Below the pieces are notes generated by a model. The model ran no database searches and had not been told where the DNA came from. It worked only from the letters and a program-made list of their open reading frames with translations. From Larimichthys crocea (taxonomy: Eukaryota; Chordata; Actinopteri; Sciaenidae), in contig NC_040027.1 of assembly GCF_000972845.2 (NCBI RefSeq), positions 11,895,760 through 11,959,759 on the forward strand: a stretch of 64,000 bases of DNA, given 5' to 3'. The position numbers and the translations under genes were made by a program. Below, one piece after another: positions 34,901 to 45,874 of this stretch. Position 1 is the first letter of the stretch; every line of letters starts with the position of its first letter.

Positions 34901-36400
34901 TTGGTATTTTCACTTTCAGAGTGCAATCCCACTGTGGTAAATATGGACAGCTGTACACGTGAATTTGTTCTGACATTACTTATCATCAGAAACTAGCGAG
35001 TCGACAACTTCCAAACATCAACAAGGTCAACAACAGCAGACACAGCAGCCAGCTAATATTACTTACCAGTCCAGCAGCAGTCAGCCCAGCTCGGCGTCTT
35101 TCAGCCTTTTATTTCACCAAGTTCTCACCAACCACTAAAAGTCAGTCCCAGATTTACTCTTGTTTGGCGGCTTCTTACTCGCTCACTCTCTTCCTCTTAG
35201 TTTCCTTTGTGAACGTCCTCTTCTGTCTTTTTCTCTCTGTCATTACGTCCATAGAGGCTGCACTACCTCCGCTCCCCGTCTATACTTGCCTCCTCTTTCC
35301 GGGGGGTCCAAAATGCCCGTCCGAGGTGGCAGCCCAGCTAACAAACTGATCCAACACCTGTAGTTCACAGCAGTTTACTTCACTGTGCATCAGGGAACTC
35401 TTTAAATCACAAATAATTGATCCACAGCAGCTGAAGGGAAAAGCAGAAAACATTTTCCCCATAACATAACTCTGCGGTAATAATATTTGGCCTGGACCCT
35501 CTGCTTGATTTAGAAAAGACTTCACAGGGTTAACTCAACCCTGATTTCAAGCTTAAAATTGTGCAATTCGAGTTATCGTCCTGTTAATGACAATCATTTT
35601 TAAATAACAAAAATCGCATAATGCATCCTGAGATCGTTCCGTAATGACTCCATCTCCTCCACTAGTAATTTTTGTACAGTCCCTAACTCAGAGAGAGCCC
35701 AGGCTGAAGCTTGACACAGGCCCCAGAGTGTGGTCACTTTGTGGACAAGATGAAATGGTCAATGCTGTGAGGTTTGCTTGTAAAAGCCAACATGCAAAGA
35801 CAAAAAGCCCGATGTTAGAAACCCAGAAGACCACATTCATCACCACACGTGTGCCGTACATCTGTGTACAGTTTGTTCTTGTTCAAAGATGAATTTTCTG
35901 TCACACAGGAGGAGAACTCGGACCTGTTCCACGCCGTCCCGTGGTCCTGTGGCACTCTGGGGTTCCTGGTTGCAGCCGAGATTAAGATCGTCCCCGTGAA
36001 GTCGTGGGTGAAGCTGCACTACGAGCCGGTCAGAGGACTGGAGAACATCTGCAAACGCTTCGCTGAAGCATCGGAGAACAAGCAGAACACATTCGTCGAG
36101 GGCCTCCAGTACACTCTAGACACCGCTGTCATCATGACAGGAACCATGACTGACCACGCTGAGCCTGATAAGGTAAGGCGTCTGTGAGCGCGTCTTTGAC
36201 TTGTTTTGTTTTAAATCACGTTTAACCTTCTATGTTCTTCTTTTAATAAGATTAATCGGATCGGGCTGCACTTTCAACCATGGTTCTTTAAACACGTGGA
36301 GAGCCACCTGAAAGGCGACCGGACCGGAGTTGAATACATCCCTCTGAGACAGTACTATCACAGACACACACGCAGCATCTTCTGGGAGCTTCAGGTACTT

Positions 36401-36454
<54 letters not shown>

Positions 36455-39452
36455 ATGTTTCCGTTACATTAAAACACTCCAAATATCTGCTGGATTTTAG
36501 CCCGTCATCATCTCATCAACTCTTTGCTCATTGTTCTTTATTACACTCTGTATCTGTCACACACACACACACACATTTAGGACTCACACACACACACATA
36601 CCATTAGCCATTAGTGAGAAGGGCTTGGCATCCTCTGTTTTCTGTATCAGTAAATGGTGTGATGAATTATGCATAGCATTGGTTTGACGGATGGCTGCAG
36701 GAGCGAGCGCCGGGCTTCTCTCTCGGTTTTTGAAAGGGTTTCTCAGACGGACAGGACAGAGCAGCGTCAGACAGAAACGTTGCTTTGATTAAACCATTGA
36801 TCAACAACGCGGGTCGACGTCGTTGCTGTGTTTTACATGGCGATGTGGTTGGAGGGTTGTGGCTGCCCTCTGGTGGAGTATAAGAGGAGAGCAGCTACTG
36901 GAGTGTGTCTGCACCTCATCTGCGTTCAGACAGGACAGATATTATGACAAATTGTATATAATATTCTGTATATAATGGAAAAGCCACTGCAAATGAACAA
37001 CAATACACTTATGATTCATGTTATAATGTGTAATGTTAAATGGTAAGAGAGGGGCTAAGTCTCCCATCAGGACCGTTATTACACTTCTCCTGAAACTAAT
37101 TCATCTTTTTTTTGTAATAAATATCACAGCTGAAGGCTAAAATACAATAAAGATTTTTATATTTTGTCATTTATTTTTTGTAAAGTCGACATCATGTATG
37201 AAAACATTAACATTTCTCAACCCTAGATAAAAACAAAAAAAGAGAGAAGAAATAAAAAGTTTACACATTGAGTCACATGGAAGCAAAGACAGGCTGTCAG
37301 GATTTGAGCTCATTGTTTAATTTAATCACTACTGAATATTTAACACTGGAATTTAAATACTTTTGTGTTTGTGGCATTAAAATATTTAACTCTGAAAACT
37401 TTCTATCTTAACTCATTTCAGGTGGCGCTATTTAAAAAAAGGTTATTTGTGGAAGTTAAGTTAAATTATTAATTTAGCCAAATTCTGATTTTAAAAAAAT
37501 CAAGTCTAGTAAAAAAATGATTTGGTGAAATTTAAGCTGAAAAAAAACCCTCAAACTTAAGTCTGTCAATCATGTGATCGAAGAAACATGAGCAACTGAA
37601 AAAAATGTTGATGACATGTTTTTGACGTTGCACTTCTTCGGTTTCAAGTTTCAAGTTGCAGGTTTATTTATAATATGCTTCGGTTTCAAGTTTCAAGTTG
37701 CAGGTTTATTTATAATATGCAGGTTTACAACACAATGAAATGTGTTGGACAAGGGGAAGCGGTCAGCTCAGCATTAAGAAATAAGCAAAGAAGTAAAATA
37801 CAATGCCATAAAAAGAATATATAATACAAAATATAAAATATACTAAAACAGAATATGAGAAAAATATGAATATGCGTTTAATACAAAATATACTGAAATA
37901 GAATATGGTAAATATGTTTGAATCTTGAAATTTGAAAACTTTAAAGAGGGTAATTCAAAGTAAAATAATGCAATGCTATAAATGACTACAGTGGTATTTA
38001 AATTTAAACTTGAAGTAGTGATTAATCAGTATTAAATAAATTGTTTCGGCACTAGTTACAACAATCCGTCAATCCTCGTGTGTTTGTCTCCAGGATATTA
38101 TTCCCTTCGGCAACAACCCGGTGTTTCGCTGGCTTTTCGGTTGGATGGTTCCTCCCAAGATCTCCCTGCTGAAGCTCACCCAGGGAGAGACCATCAGAAA
38201 GCTTTATGAGCAGCACCACGTGGTCCAGGACATGCTGATACCTATGAAACACATGCAGGAAGCCATCACACGCTTCCACCAGGACATCAATGTAAGACTT
38301 GTGAATGAAGCAACTAAAAACTCACTGTTCATATGACGTACACCTGCTTGATCTCTTGGGTGTGTTGCGTTATATATTTCAGGTTTACCCTTTGTGGCTG
38401 TGTCCGTTCCGGTTGCCACCAGGCCGAGGCATGGTCCACCCCAAAGGTCAAGAGGAGGAGCTGTATGTGGATATCGGCGCTTATGGAGAACCCAGAGTGA
38501 AACACTTTGAAGCTAAAGCATCAATGCGTCAGCTGGAGAAGTTTGTCAGAGACGTGCACGGGTAAGAAATATATTAAATATAATGATATGTACACAGATC
38601 AGCCATAACAATATGACCACTGACAGGTGAAGTGAATACCACTGATCGTTTTGTTATCGTGGCACTCAACTGTAAACTTTTGTGCTTAAAGTTGGGTGCC
38701 CATACTGCCACTGGATGTGGATGTTACTTTGACATGTACCACCTACCTAAGCATCCTACATGTACACCCTTAACATGGAAACGGTATTCCTTGATGGCAG
38801 TGGCCTCTTTCAGGAGGATAAAGCACCCTGCCAAAAGGCAAACATGGTTTGAGGAACAAGACAGCAAGTTGAAGGTGATGAATTGGCCTCCAAATGTCCA
38901 AGTGACAGGAATGCGGGGAGGGAGAGATGGGGAATGACATGCGGGAAAGAGCCACAGGTCGGATTCAAACCCTGGGCTTCCTCAGCGAGGACTGAGCCTT
39001 CACGCATGGGGCGGTTGCTCTACCAACTGAGCTAAACACCGCCCCCCAATCGATCATCTTTGAGACAAACAAGCCTGATCCATGGAGGCCCCACCTCGCA
39101 CTTTACAGGACTTATAGGATCTGCTGCTAACGTCTTGGTGTCAGATACCACAGCACACCTTCAGAGCTGTAGAGGAGTCCATGCCTCGACAGGGCTTCAC
39201 AGTTTTAGGTTATAATGTTATGGCTGTTTGATGTATATTCACGCTGTGCTGCATTTATACTGTATCTGCTGTTACACTGACACGTCTACCACCTGCAGGT
39301 TCCAGATGCTGTATGCAGATGTGTACATGGAGCGAGAGGAATTTTGGGAGATGTTTGATGGACAGCTGTATCACAGACTGAGAGATGAGCTAGGCTGTAA
39401 GGAGGCCTTCCCTGAGGTTTACGACAAAATCTGTAAATCAGCCCGACACTGA
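31901..39452 (+). CDS. dhcr24: Delta(24)-sterol reductase (seladin-1)
   Basis: FAD-dependent ER-membrane enzyme that uses NADPH to reduce the C24-25 double bond of sterols, for example desmosterol to cholesterol. Nine coding exons: 31901-32134, 32929-33084, 33703-33808, 34264-34382, 35909-36172, 36251-36394, 38094-38291, 38383-38561 and 39299-39452. They sum to 1554 bases, 517 residues against 516 in human, with no frame break. The N-terminus has a hydrophobic anchor and the LPLS-x-IFD-x-YYYVRAW segment. The FAD (PCMH-type) domain covers about residues 60-235 with [17 protein letters not shown] and [20 protein letters not shown]. The C-terminal half keeps [41 protein letters not shown] and [14 protein letters not shown]. 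The introns hold several repeats. It is transcribed away from the TMEM61-like genes. Confidence 0.98.
33332..33600. repeat. Common fish interspersed repeat in dhcr24 intron 2
   Basis: Opens GGGGGCACGGTGGCCCAGTG and GTTAGCACCCTCGCCTC and closes with CTCGCCCAATCCCAAACTGG and TCGACTTCAGCCCCC, the ends of a very widespread teleost repeat. A 3' fragment with GATGAGGATAAGCGGTTACA occurs at 50455-50506. Confidence 0.7.
34925..35470. repeat. Dispersed repeat copy in dhcr24 intron 4
   Basis: Same family as 6560-7060 and 13780-14160, the longest copy in the window (about 550 bp). It shares GTGGTAAATATGGACAGC, CAACAAGGTCAACAACA and CAGATTTACTCTTGT. Confidence 0.65.
36406..36452. repeat. CA microsatellite in dhcr24 intron 6
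   Basis: Perfect CA run starting 10 bp after the exon 6 donor. Confidence 0.97.
37636..37722. repeat. 43-bp tandem duplication in dhcr24 intron 6
   Basis: CTTCGGTTTCAAGTTTCAAG and the following 23 bases occur twice in direct succession. The second copy runs on into a retroelement-tail-like sequence. Confidence 0.8.
38870..39055 (-). repeat. tRNA-derived SINE in dhcr24 intron 8
   Basis: On the minus strand the element begins with GGCGGTGTTTAGCTCAGTTG (tRNA acceptor and D-arm, A box) and contains GGGTTTGAATCCGACC (B box). This is the layout of a tRNA-headed SINE. Its body reads CTCTTTCCCGCATGTCATTC on that strand, frequent in fish genomes. Confidence 0.75.
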
Positions 39453-40110
39453 CCGACGCCCTCCCTCCCTCATCCCATCACCGATACCTGACCTCAGTGC
39501 TGTGTCACAGCAACTCACACTCTGTGACGGCTTTGAGGATGTTTCAACAAAAACAATGATTCGCACAAAGATACACCTGTGGAAGTGGAATGAAGCTTTG
39601 TAAACACTAAGTGTGCATTCAGACAGGATACGGCACCAAAGAAACGCAGCGACCTGCAGCGGAGAAGTTCTGACTTGACGCAGCTCGATTTCACACTTCA
39701 GCCACCAATCGGATCAGATCAGCTCAAACAGCCACAGTCAGCCTGAAGTGTCTCTGAAGCTGAGACTATCCAGGTGATTCATGGATACTTTGTTTATTTC
39801 ATGTAACAGCATATTTTATTTTTCTCTCCCCTTTTTTAAATGTGTGTTAGGAAACTTTTTCCGTGACAGATTTTTTTCTCTATTCACCTTTTATTACCAG
39901 CCTTACGTACAGTTTACCAAGTGCCAAACACTTTGTACACTTCACAATCGCACATATTTTAAAATATATACTTTTTATTTAGACATTTAAAAGAATATAT
40001 ATATTGTAACTTATGTGGTACTATTTTGATATCGAAATCGGATCATGTCACCAGGATTGTGTAAGGATTGAATGAATGAATTAAAAACTCTTTCCTGCAT
40101 TAAATATCAT
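39453..40110 (+). other. dhcr24 3' untranslated region
   Basis: Follows the stop codon with no further frame. No perfect AATAAA is seen before 40110; an ATTAAA near 40080 and another near 40098 are the best polyadenylation candidates. Confidence 0.45.
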
Positions 40111-40348
40111 TTTTATGCTTCTTTAAGTTAAGATTTATTTCACTTGTTACAACAGTACACAAGATCGATAAGTACTTATAAATAGGAAATATATAGAAAA
40201 GATCTGATATATATAACAGTAAGTAAATAGAATTAACACAGGAAAATGTAATTAAAAGTAAAAATCCATCTCTCCACATAGAGACAACCATTTACACTCA
40301 CATTCACACCTACGGGCAATTTAGATCAAGCATCCAGAAATGACATGA

Positions 40349-40855
40349 GACAGTAAACATACATTAAAGTTAACCTATACTACAGTAAACATACGTTAAA
40401 GTCAACTTATACTACAGTAAACATATGTTACAGTTAACTTATACCACAGTAAACACATGTTAAAGTTAACTTGTCCTACAGTAAACATGTTAAAGTTAAC
40501 CTATGCCACAGTAAACATACATTAAAGTTAACCTATATTACAGTAAACATATGTTAAAGTTAACCTGTACTACAGTAAACATATGTTAAAGTTAACTTGT
40601 CCTACAGTAAACATATGTTAAAGTCAACCTATACTACAGTAAACATGTTAAAGTTAACCTATACTACAGTAAACATGCATTAAAGTCAACCTATACTACA
40701 GTAAACATGTTAAAGTTAACCTGTACTACAGTAAACATACATTAAAGTTAACCTGTACTACAGTAAACATACATTAAAGTTAACCTATACTACAGTAAAC
40801 ATGTTAAAGTCAGCCTATACTACAGTAAACATACGTTAAAGTCAGCCTATAACAT
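40349..40855. repeat. Minisatellite, about 32-bp unit, about 16 copies
   Basis: Direct repeats of ACAGTAAACATACATTAAAG followed by TTAACCTATACT. Some units lack about 5 bases after AAACAT. Spacers are not unique and the repeat is not palindromic, so it is not a CRISPR array. It lies between dhcr24 and tmem205. Confidence 0.92.
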
Positions 40856-41249
40856 ACATCTGCATTTAAATTAAACCAATGCTTAGATCTTTACAAAACA
40901 GAACACTCAAAACATAAAAGTAAAAATACAGATTATTAAACTGTTGGAAATAAAGTCCACACACAACCTGGGTTGATGTATTTGCTTTCGACTGATACAT
41001 TTGACTTTATTTGAAGTCAGCACGAACCTGAAGTTTTTGTTTCTTTTATTTGTCCTTGTGTCTATGTTTGCATATATTTAATTAAATCGGATATAATCTG
41101 AACAATTATTTCACTTTATTTGAACAAACTGTGCAAACCTAACTTTGTTAAGCCACATTAAGTCATGACAACTCACCTTAAACTGGGGCAGACACCTTTT
41201 ATATAAATCACCCTGTGTGTTACTGCAGTCCTGTTTTACCTGTATGAGG

Positions 41250-41261
41250 ACACACACACAC

Positions 41262-41305
<44 letters not shown>
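41250..41305. repeat. CA microsatellite upstream of tmem205
   Basis: CA run directly before the presumed tmem205 first exon. A CA/CG run (41697-41742) follows inside the first intron. Confidence 0.95.
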
Positions 41306-41308
<3 letters not shown>

Positions 41309-44300
41309 GTTCCGCCCTCTTCTCGTTTAGCAGCGTTAGCAGCTTCACTGTCCGAGCCGAAGACAGCTGCGAACAGGTAAGCTGAAGCTCACCGTGTTTC
41401 ATATAGAAACGTAAACATGCATTAACTCTTAAAGCGTCTACCTGTAACTAATAAGCGAAGCTAAGTCTCTCCGAGCTGCACAGTTCACTTCCGTCAGTCT
41501 GCTGTTTTTAGCTCGTCGTTGCTACTTGTTGGAGGAATAAGTCGAGGTGACTTTGGTGACTTTAGCCGGTGCTTAACTCTTCTTTTCGGGCTGCTTAAGT
41601 TTGACTTTCGGCCCCCTCTGGTTGTCTGAAGTCATCCAGGTGTTTGTGCAAACTTGTACTTTTAGTTTACAGCTTGTAAAGCAAGTATGCACGCGCACAC
41701 ACGCACACACACACACACCCGCGCGCGCGCACACACGCGCACAGTTCGAGGTCAACAGTGAGGCGTGTTTCCTTGACAACTATGCGGAAGATTATATAGA
41801 TCCTTATGGTATCAGACACACCTACACACTGATTGATTGATTGATTGATTTAAAGTGATCATGTCAAAGCAAAATAAATAAAAAAGAAACAGGTCAAACC
41901 AGCTGCAAATTAAATCCTGCAAAGAAGCAGGAACACTTTTTTAATTCATTTTCAGAATAAACAATCACACTACAACAAAATATATAATACAGGTGCAAAA
42001 CTAACCCATCACAATAAGGCAAACCTTAGAGGAGATAAACATTACAGGGCAGTAACGTGTTGTCTTGCAGACCAAAACGTTCCTTAGAGAAAAACATTTC
42101 AAATAACAAATAAAAGAGGAAAAAAATAACAAAAAAACAAGCAGGCGTATAATAAATACAATTGTTATGCCTCCAATGCTTTCCTCCCCTCTAAGAACAC
42201 CATACAAGATCTCCACATGCTGTCAAAAATCTGACATTTACCCTTTTAACGTGAAGTTTTTCCAGTGCCAGCGAGTCTGATAATCCTGCAAGCCAGACAC
42301 TGATACTTGGTTTAGAAGTGGATTTCCATGATTTGGCTATAGTGTACTGTGGCTTGTAGCATGCAAAAAAAAAAAAAAACCTAGATTTATTTGCCTTGCT
42401 AAGGTCAAGGTTTAGGAAGAAATATACGCTTATTTATTCATACCCTTAATTATTATTCTCCTGCACTCAAAAAAGCAGGACTTTTCCATTCATCAGAATA
42501 ACATAGGTTTAATATAACTTAACTAATTGACTTAATGTGAATAAGATTTATGTAATTGTACTAACAAACTCAATGTGCTTCAGCCAGGTTTATGCATTCT
42601 TTATTAATAAAGCCAATTTGTTGCCCAAACCAACTTCCTCATTCTTATACCTCAGGAAAATATTTGTAAAGTCACCAAGTACATTTGCCTCTGAGGGCTT
42701 TACAGTCTGTACAGGGAGTGACACCCTCTGTCCTTAGACCCTCGGTTCGAGTGAGGAAAAACTTTTAACAGGGAAAAAAGGTGGAGGAAACCTCAGGAAG
42801 AGCCACAGAGGAGGGATCCCTCTCCCAGGAACAGATATCACGTGTACAGGACAAATCAACACAAACATATTGTACGAATACAATGAATGATAAAATGATT
42901 ACAGTAGCAGTGGAACCTGTGATAGAGATAGAGAGACACAGATGCACAGCATCAGCAAGTCATTAACTAACTATAAACTGTAATGGAGATATGGCAGCAA
43001 TAATGACAGTAGGAATATGTGTAGTGGACGTCGTGCAGGACCACAGCAGCAGCCACGATCCATGAGAACCTGCATATAAGTTCTCTTAACTAGAACAAAT
43101 TAAATCCCGCAAAGAAGCAGAAAGAAGTGTACACTTATTTATGGCTATTATGGAGGATGTTATTCTAATGGATGTTTCCATCCATTAGAATAACATAGGT
43201 TTAATATAATTTAACTAATTGACTAAATGTGAATCAAGTAATAAGATTTATTTAATAGTACTAATAAATTCAATGTGCTTCAGCTTTATGAATTCTGTAT
43301 TAATAAAGCCAATTTGTGAAAATGAATGCAGTCATTTTGAGTTTATTACATAAATCTTATTACTTGTTATTTCACGCTAAGTTTGTTAGTGAATTTATAT
43401 TAAAACTTTGTAAATCAAATGAATGGACATTTTCTATGTAATTGAAATGCACAAGTGGCCGAAATATATATTTTTTAACTGTGTATGTGTGTTTCTATTT
43501 ATACATAAATCCTCATATTCACACATACATGTTTTTTTAAGGCAGTCCTGGTCAAGACAGACAGCAGCACAAACTAAGAACAAGTCGAATTAAAACAGAT
43601 ACAAAACAAACCGACGATATTTCAGCACATAGCAATCTAAAAAAAATCAATATAAATGCAGAACAAGCCGTAAAAAGAAGAGACACCGTGTCAATAACAT
43701 TACTCTGTGCAAAAATCTGTAGTTCATGTTTATGTTTCTTGTCTTCTTTACCTGCACGTGCAACAGACATATTTATAAATCAGCATCCAAATTCTGTGTT
43801 CACAACAGGAACATACCGTCGTGTCTGCAAACCAAAACTGAACATCACCGTCACCGTCCTTCCTCATTCTTACACCTCAGGAAAAGATTTGTTTTTTTCA
43901 TGCTTGTACAAAAAACAAAGATTCAGTAACTTCAGGAGAACACCAACCTCTGGGTTGTTTTATTTATTTTATGTCCCTGTTTCGGTATCTACAGGTGTGG
44001 TTTTAATCTTCATATCAACAATCCTGGAACTAAACATCAAACTTCACTCACCCTTTCACCCACTTTTCACCTCTACCTGCCTGATTATGGCTCTTTGTGT
44101 TCAGACAGTGTTGGTTTTGGAGACTACAGTGGAGTCCGGACTGGAGAAGGAAGCATGTCCACTGACCAGGAGCCCACGTTCACTGTGAAGCTGCTGCAGC
44201 TGCTGCTGCTCTCCACCTACTGGGGGATGCAGATCTGGGTCACCTTTATTTCAAGTCAGTACCAAGCACACATGATAAAAGTACACGAGGGATACGTGCA

Positions 44301-45874
44301 CAACACAATAGTGACTCTTTCAGAGTGATCTCGAGTGACTGGAACTCAGTACGCCTGTGTTTAGACCTGTCCCCATCTTTGTGTGCCTTTGTATCATCTC
44401 TAACCAGTTTTCCCCGACTCGCTCGCTGACGAGCTTTTGTCGTAGCTCGGTCACTGAGTTCACACAGGTTGCAGTGAATCAAGGCGTGTTTATATTTTAC
44501 TTTAGAGGAATGCAGTTCACATTCCTGTCTATTTGCAGGGCTCAACGGCGACAGCTTCCAAGTTGCAACTGGCAACTAATTTTTAGTGTCAACGGTAACA
44601 TATAAAACATATGGACAGGAAACAACGGCGAGGAAGCCAGAGAGAAGCCATGCAGACACGGGGAGAACATGCAAACTCCTCGCAGGCCAGCCTAACGTGC
44701 AAAATAATCAACAAAAACTCATATTGGCTCCTACACTGATTTTGAATCAAAATTTTAAAAAGGGAGAGAACCCGTGATGAAGCTCAGGTCTTTCTCCAAA
44801 GAAGCGAGCCTCGGCTGCACGTCTTTCACCCTCGGATGCTTCAACAAATCCCACATAGGTAGCAGCTGTGAGCTATTTGACTTCAGTATCATGAGCACTT
44901 CACGTCCTCTTTCGACACCTCCAGCTCCGGCTCCACGGCACACTAACCCCAACCCAAAGAGCACAAAGATGCCAAACCGGTCCTGAAGCAAGCCGAGAAG
45001 TCTCGATCCTCATCGTCCTCCTAGTATCAAACACAACCTATAAAGGCGACGTATAACTGCACAGTATCTTAAATACTCTTTAAGAAGAGTGTTAAGTCCC
45101 GATTATTAACTTGATCTTAAGTACATTGCAACATCTGAACTCGCTGCCAGTATTCAACCACAACACTGTGGTGTATCATCACTTTATTTATAAGTGAGGA
45201 TTGTCTGACATTGTGGAGAAAGGTGTAGATGAATGATATTTGACTGTGGTTAAGATAAAGTTTTGATTTGTTCAGGTCGCAGTGCAGTGCTCATGAGTTG
45301 TTCTGATGTTCTGCACAGGCTTTGTGATGGACAACCACCTGAACAGACACACCTACGGCTTCATCCAGAGCCGTCTTGTCCCGTTCTACCTCCACCTGGG
45401 TTCAGCTTGTGCCTTCTTTAACCTCACCATCTACGCCGTGTATCATCCCAGCGACATGCTGGACGACAAAGAAGCCTTTCAGGTGTGTTGTTTGTGCCTC
45501 GCATCATCACACTGCATGAAACCTATTTTTTAAAATCTCATCCTCTCTTTTCTTTTCCCCCTCCTCACCAGATCTTCATCTTCTTTGTGTCGGTGACAGT
45601 CGCAGCCGTCAACGCGCAGTGGTTCGGCCAGATGACTTCAGAGATCATGGCGGACATGCATCTCATCGAGCAGGCGTGCGGATTGGGTCAGGACATCGGC
45701 CTGTCGTCGAACCGCGAAGCTTACGCCAAGCTGTGCGACACGGACGTCAAATACCGACACCTGAGCAGTCGCCTGTGGCTGTACAGACTGCTGTCCTCCC
45801 TCTGCAACCTCTGCTGCATCGGCTGCAACTTCTACAGCCTGTGTTACATGGCCGAGAACCTCGGCACACTTTAA
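41306..45874 (+). CDS. tmem205: Transmembrane protein 205
   Basis: Small four-span membrane protein of the DUF4149/TMEM205 family; in human cells it is linked to cisplatin resistance and vesicle traffic, but its basic role is unclear. Coding exons: 44155-44254, 45319-45482 and 45572-45874. They sum to 567 bases, 188 residues against 189 in human. Features are WGMQIWVTFIS in the first span, RHTYGFIQSRLVPFYLHLG, NAQWFGQMTSEIMADMH, a loop YAKLCDTDVKYRHLSSRLW and LSSLCNLCCIGCNF in the last span. A non-coding first exon probably ends at the GTAAGC donor after 41376 (the GC-rich stretch 41306-41376), with the second exon starting near 44105. The third-exon start follows CTCACCAG. The stop is followed by a long 3' region. 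Confidence 0.95.
42493..43320. repeat. Direct repeats flanking an interspersed repeat in tmem205 intron 1
   Basis: About 130 bp at 42493-42625 (AGAATAACATAGGTTTAATA onward, ending ATTAATAAAGCCAATTTG) recurs at 43185-43318. A 408-bp repeat related to 8376-8780 lies between them (42665-43072). Short pieces to either side also recur: AAATCCTGCAAAGAAGCAG at 41913 and 43101, and CCTCATTCTTATACCTCAGG at 42635 and 43862. Confidence 0.75.

Noticed and set aside
38920..39055. Functional tRNA gene (minus strand)
   Set aside because: A-box and B-box words are present but the tRNA part is diverged and followed by a SINE body, so it is a SINE head.
40349..40855. CRISPR array
   Set aside because: Units are contiguous with no unique spacers, and the host is a vertebrate. 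It is a minisatellite.
43688..44188. 166-codon plus-strand open frame before tmem205
   Set aside because: It ends out of frame across the tmem205 coding start, has low-quality composition, and the region contains repeats.
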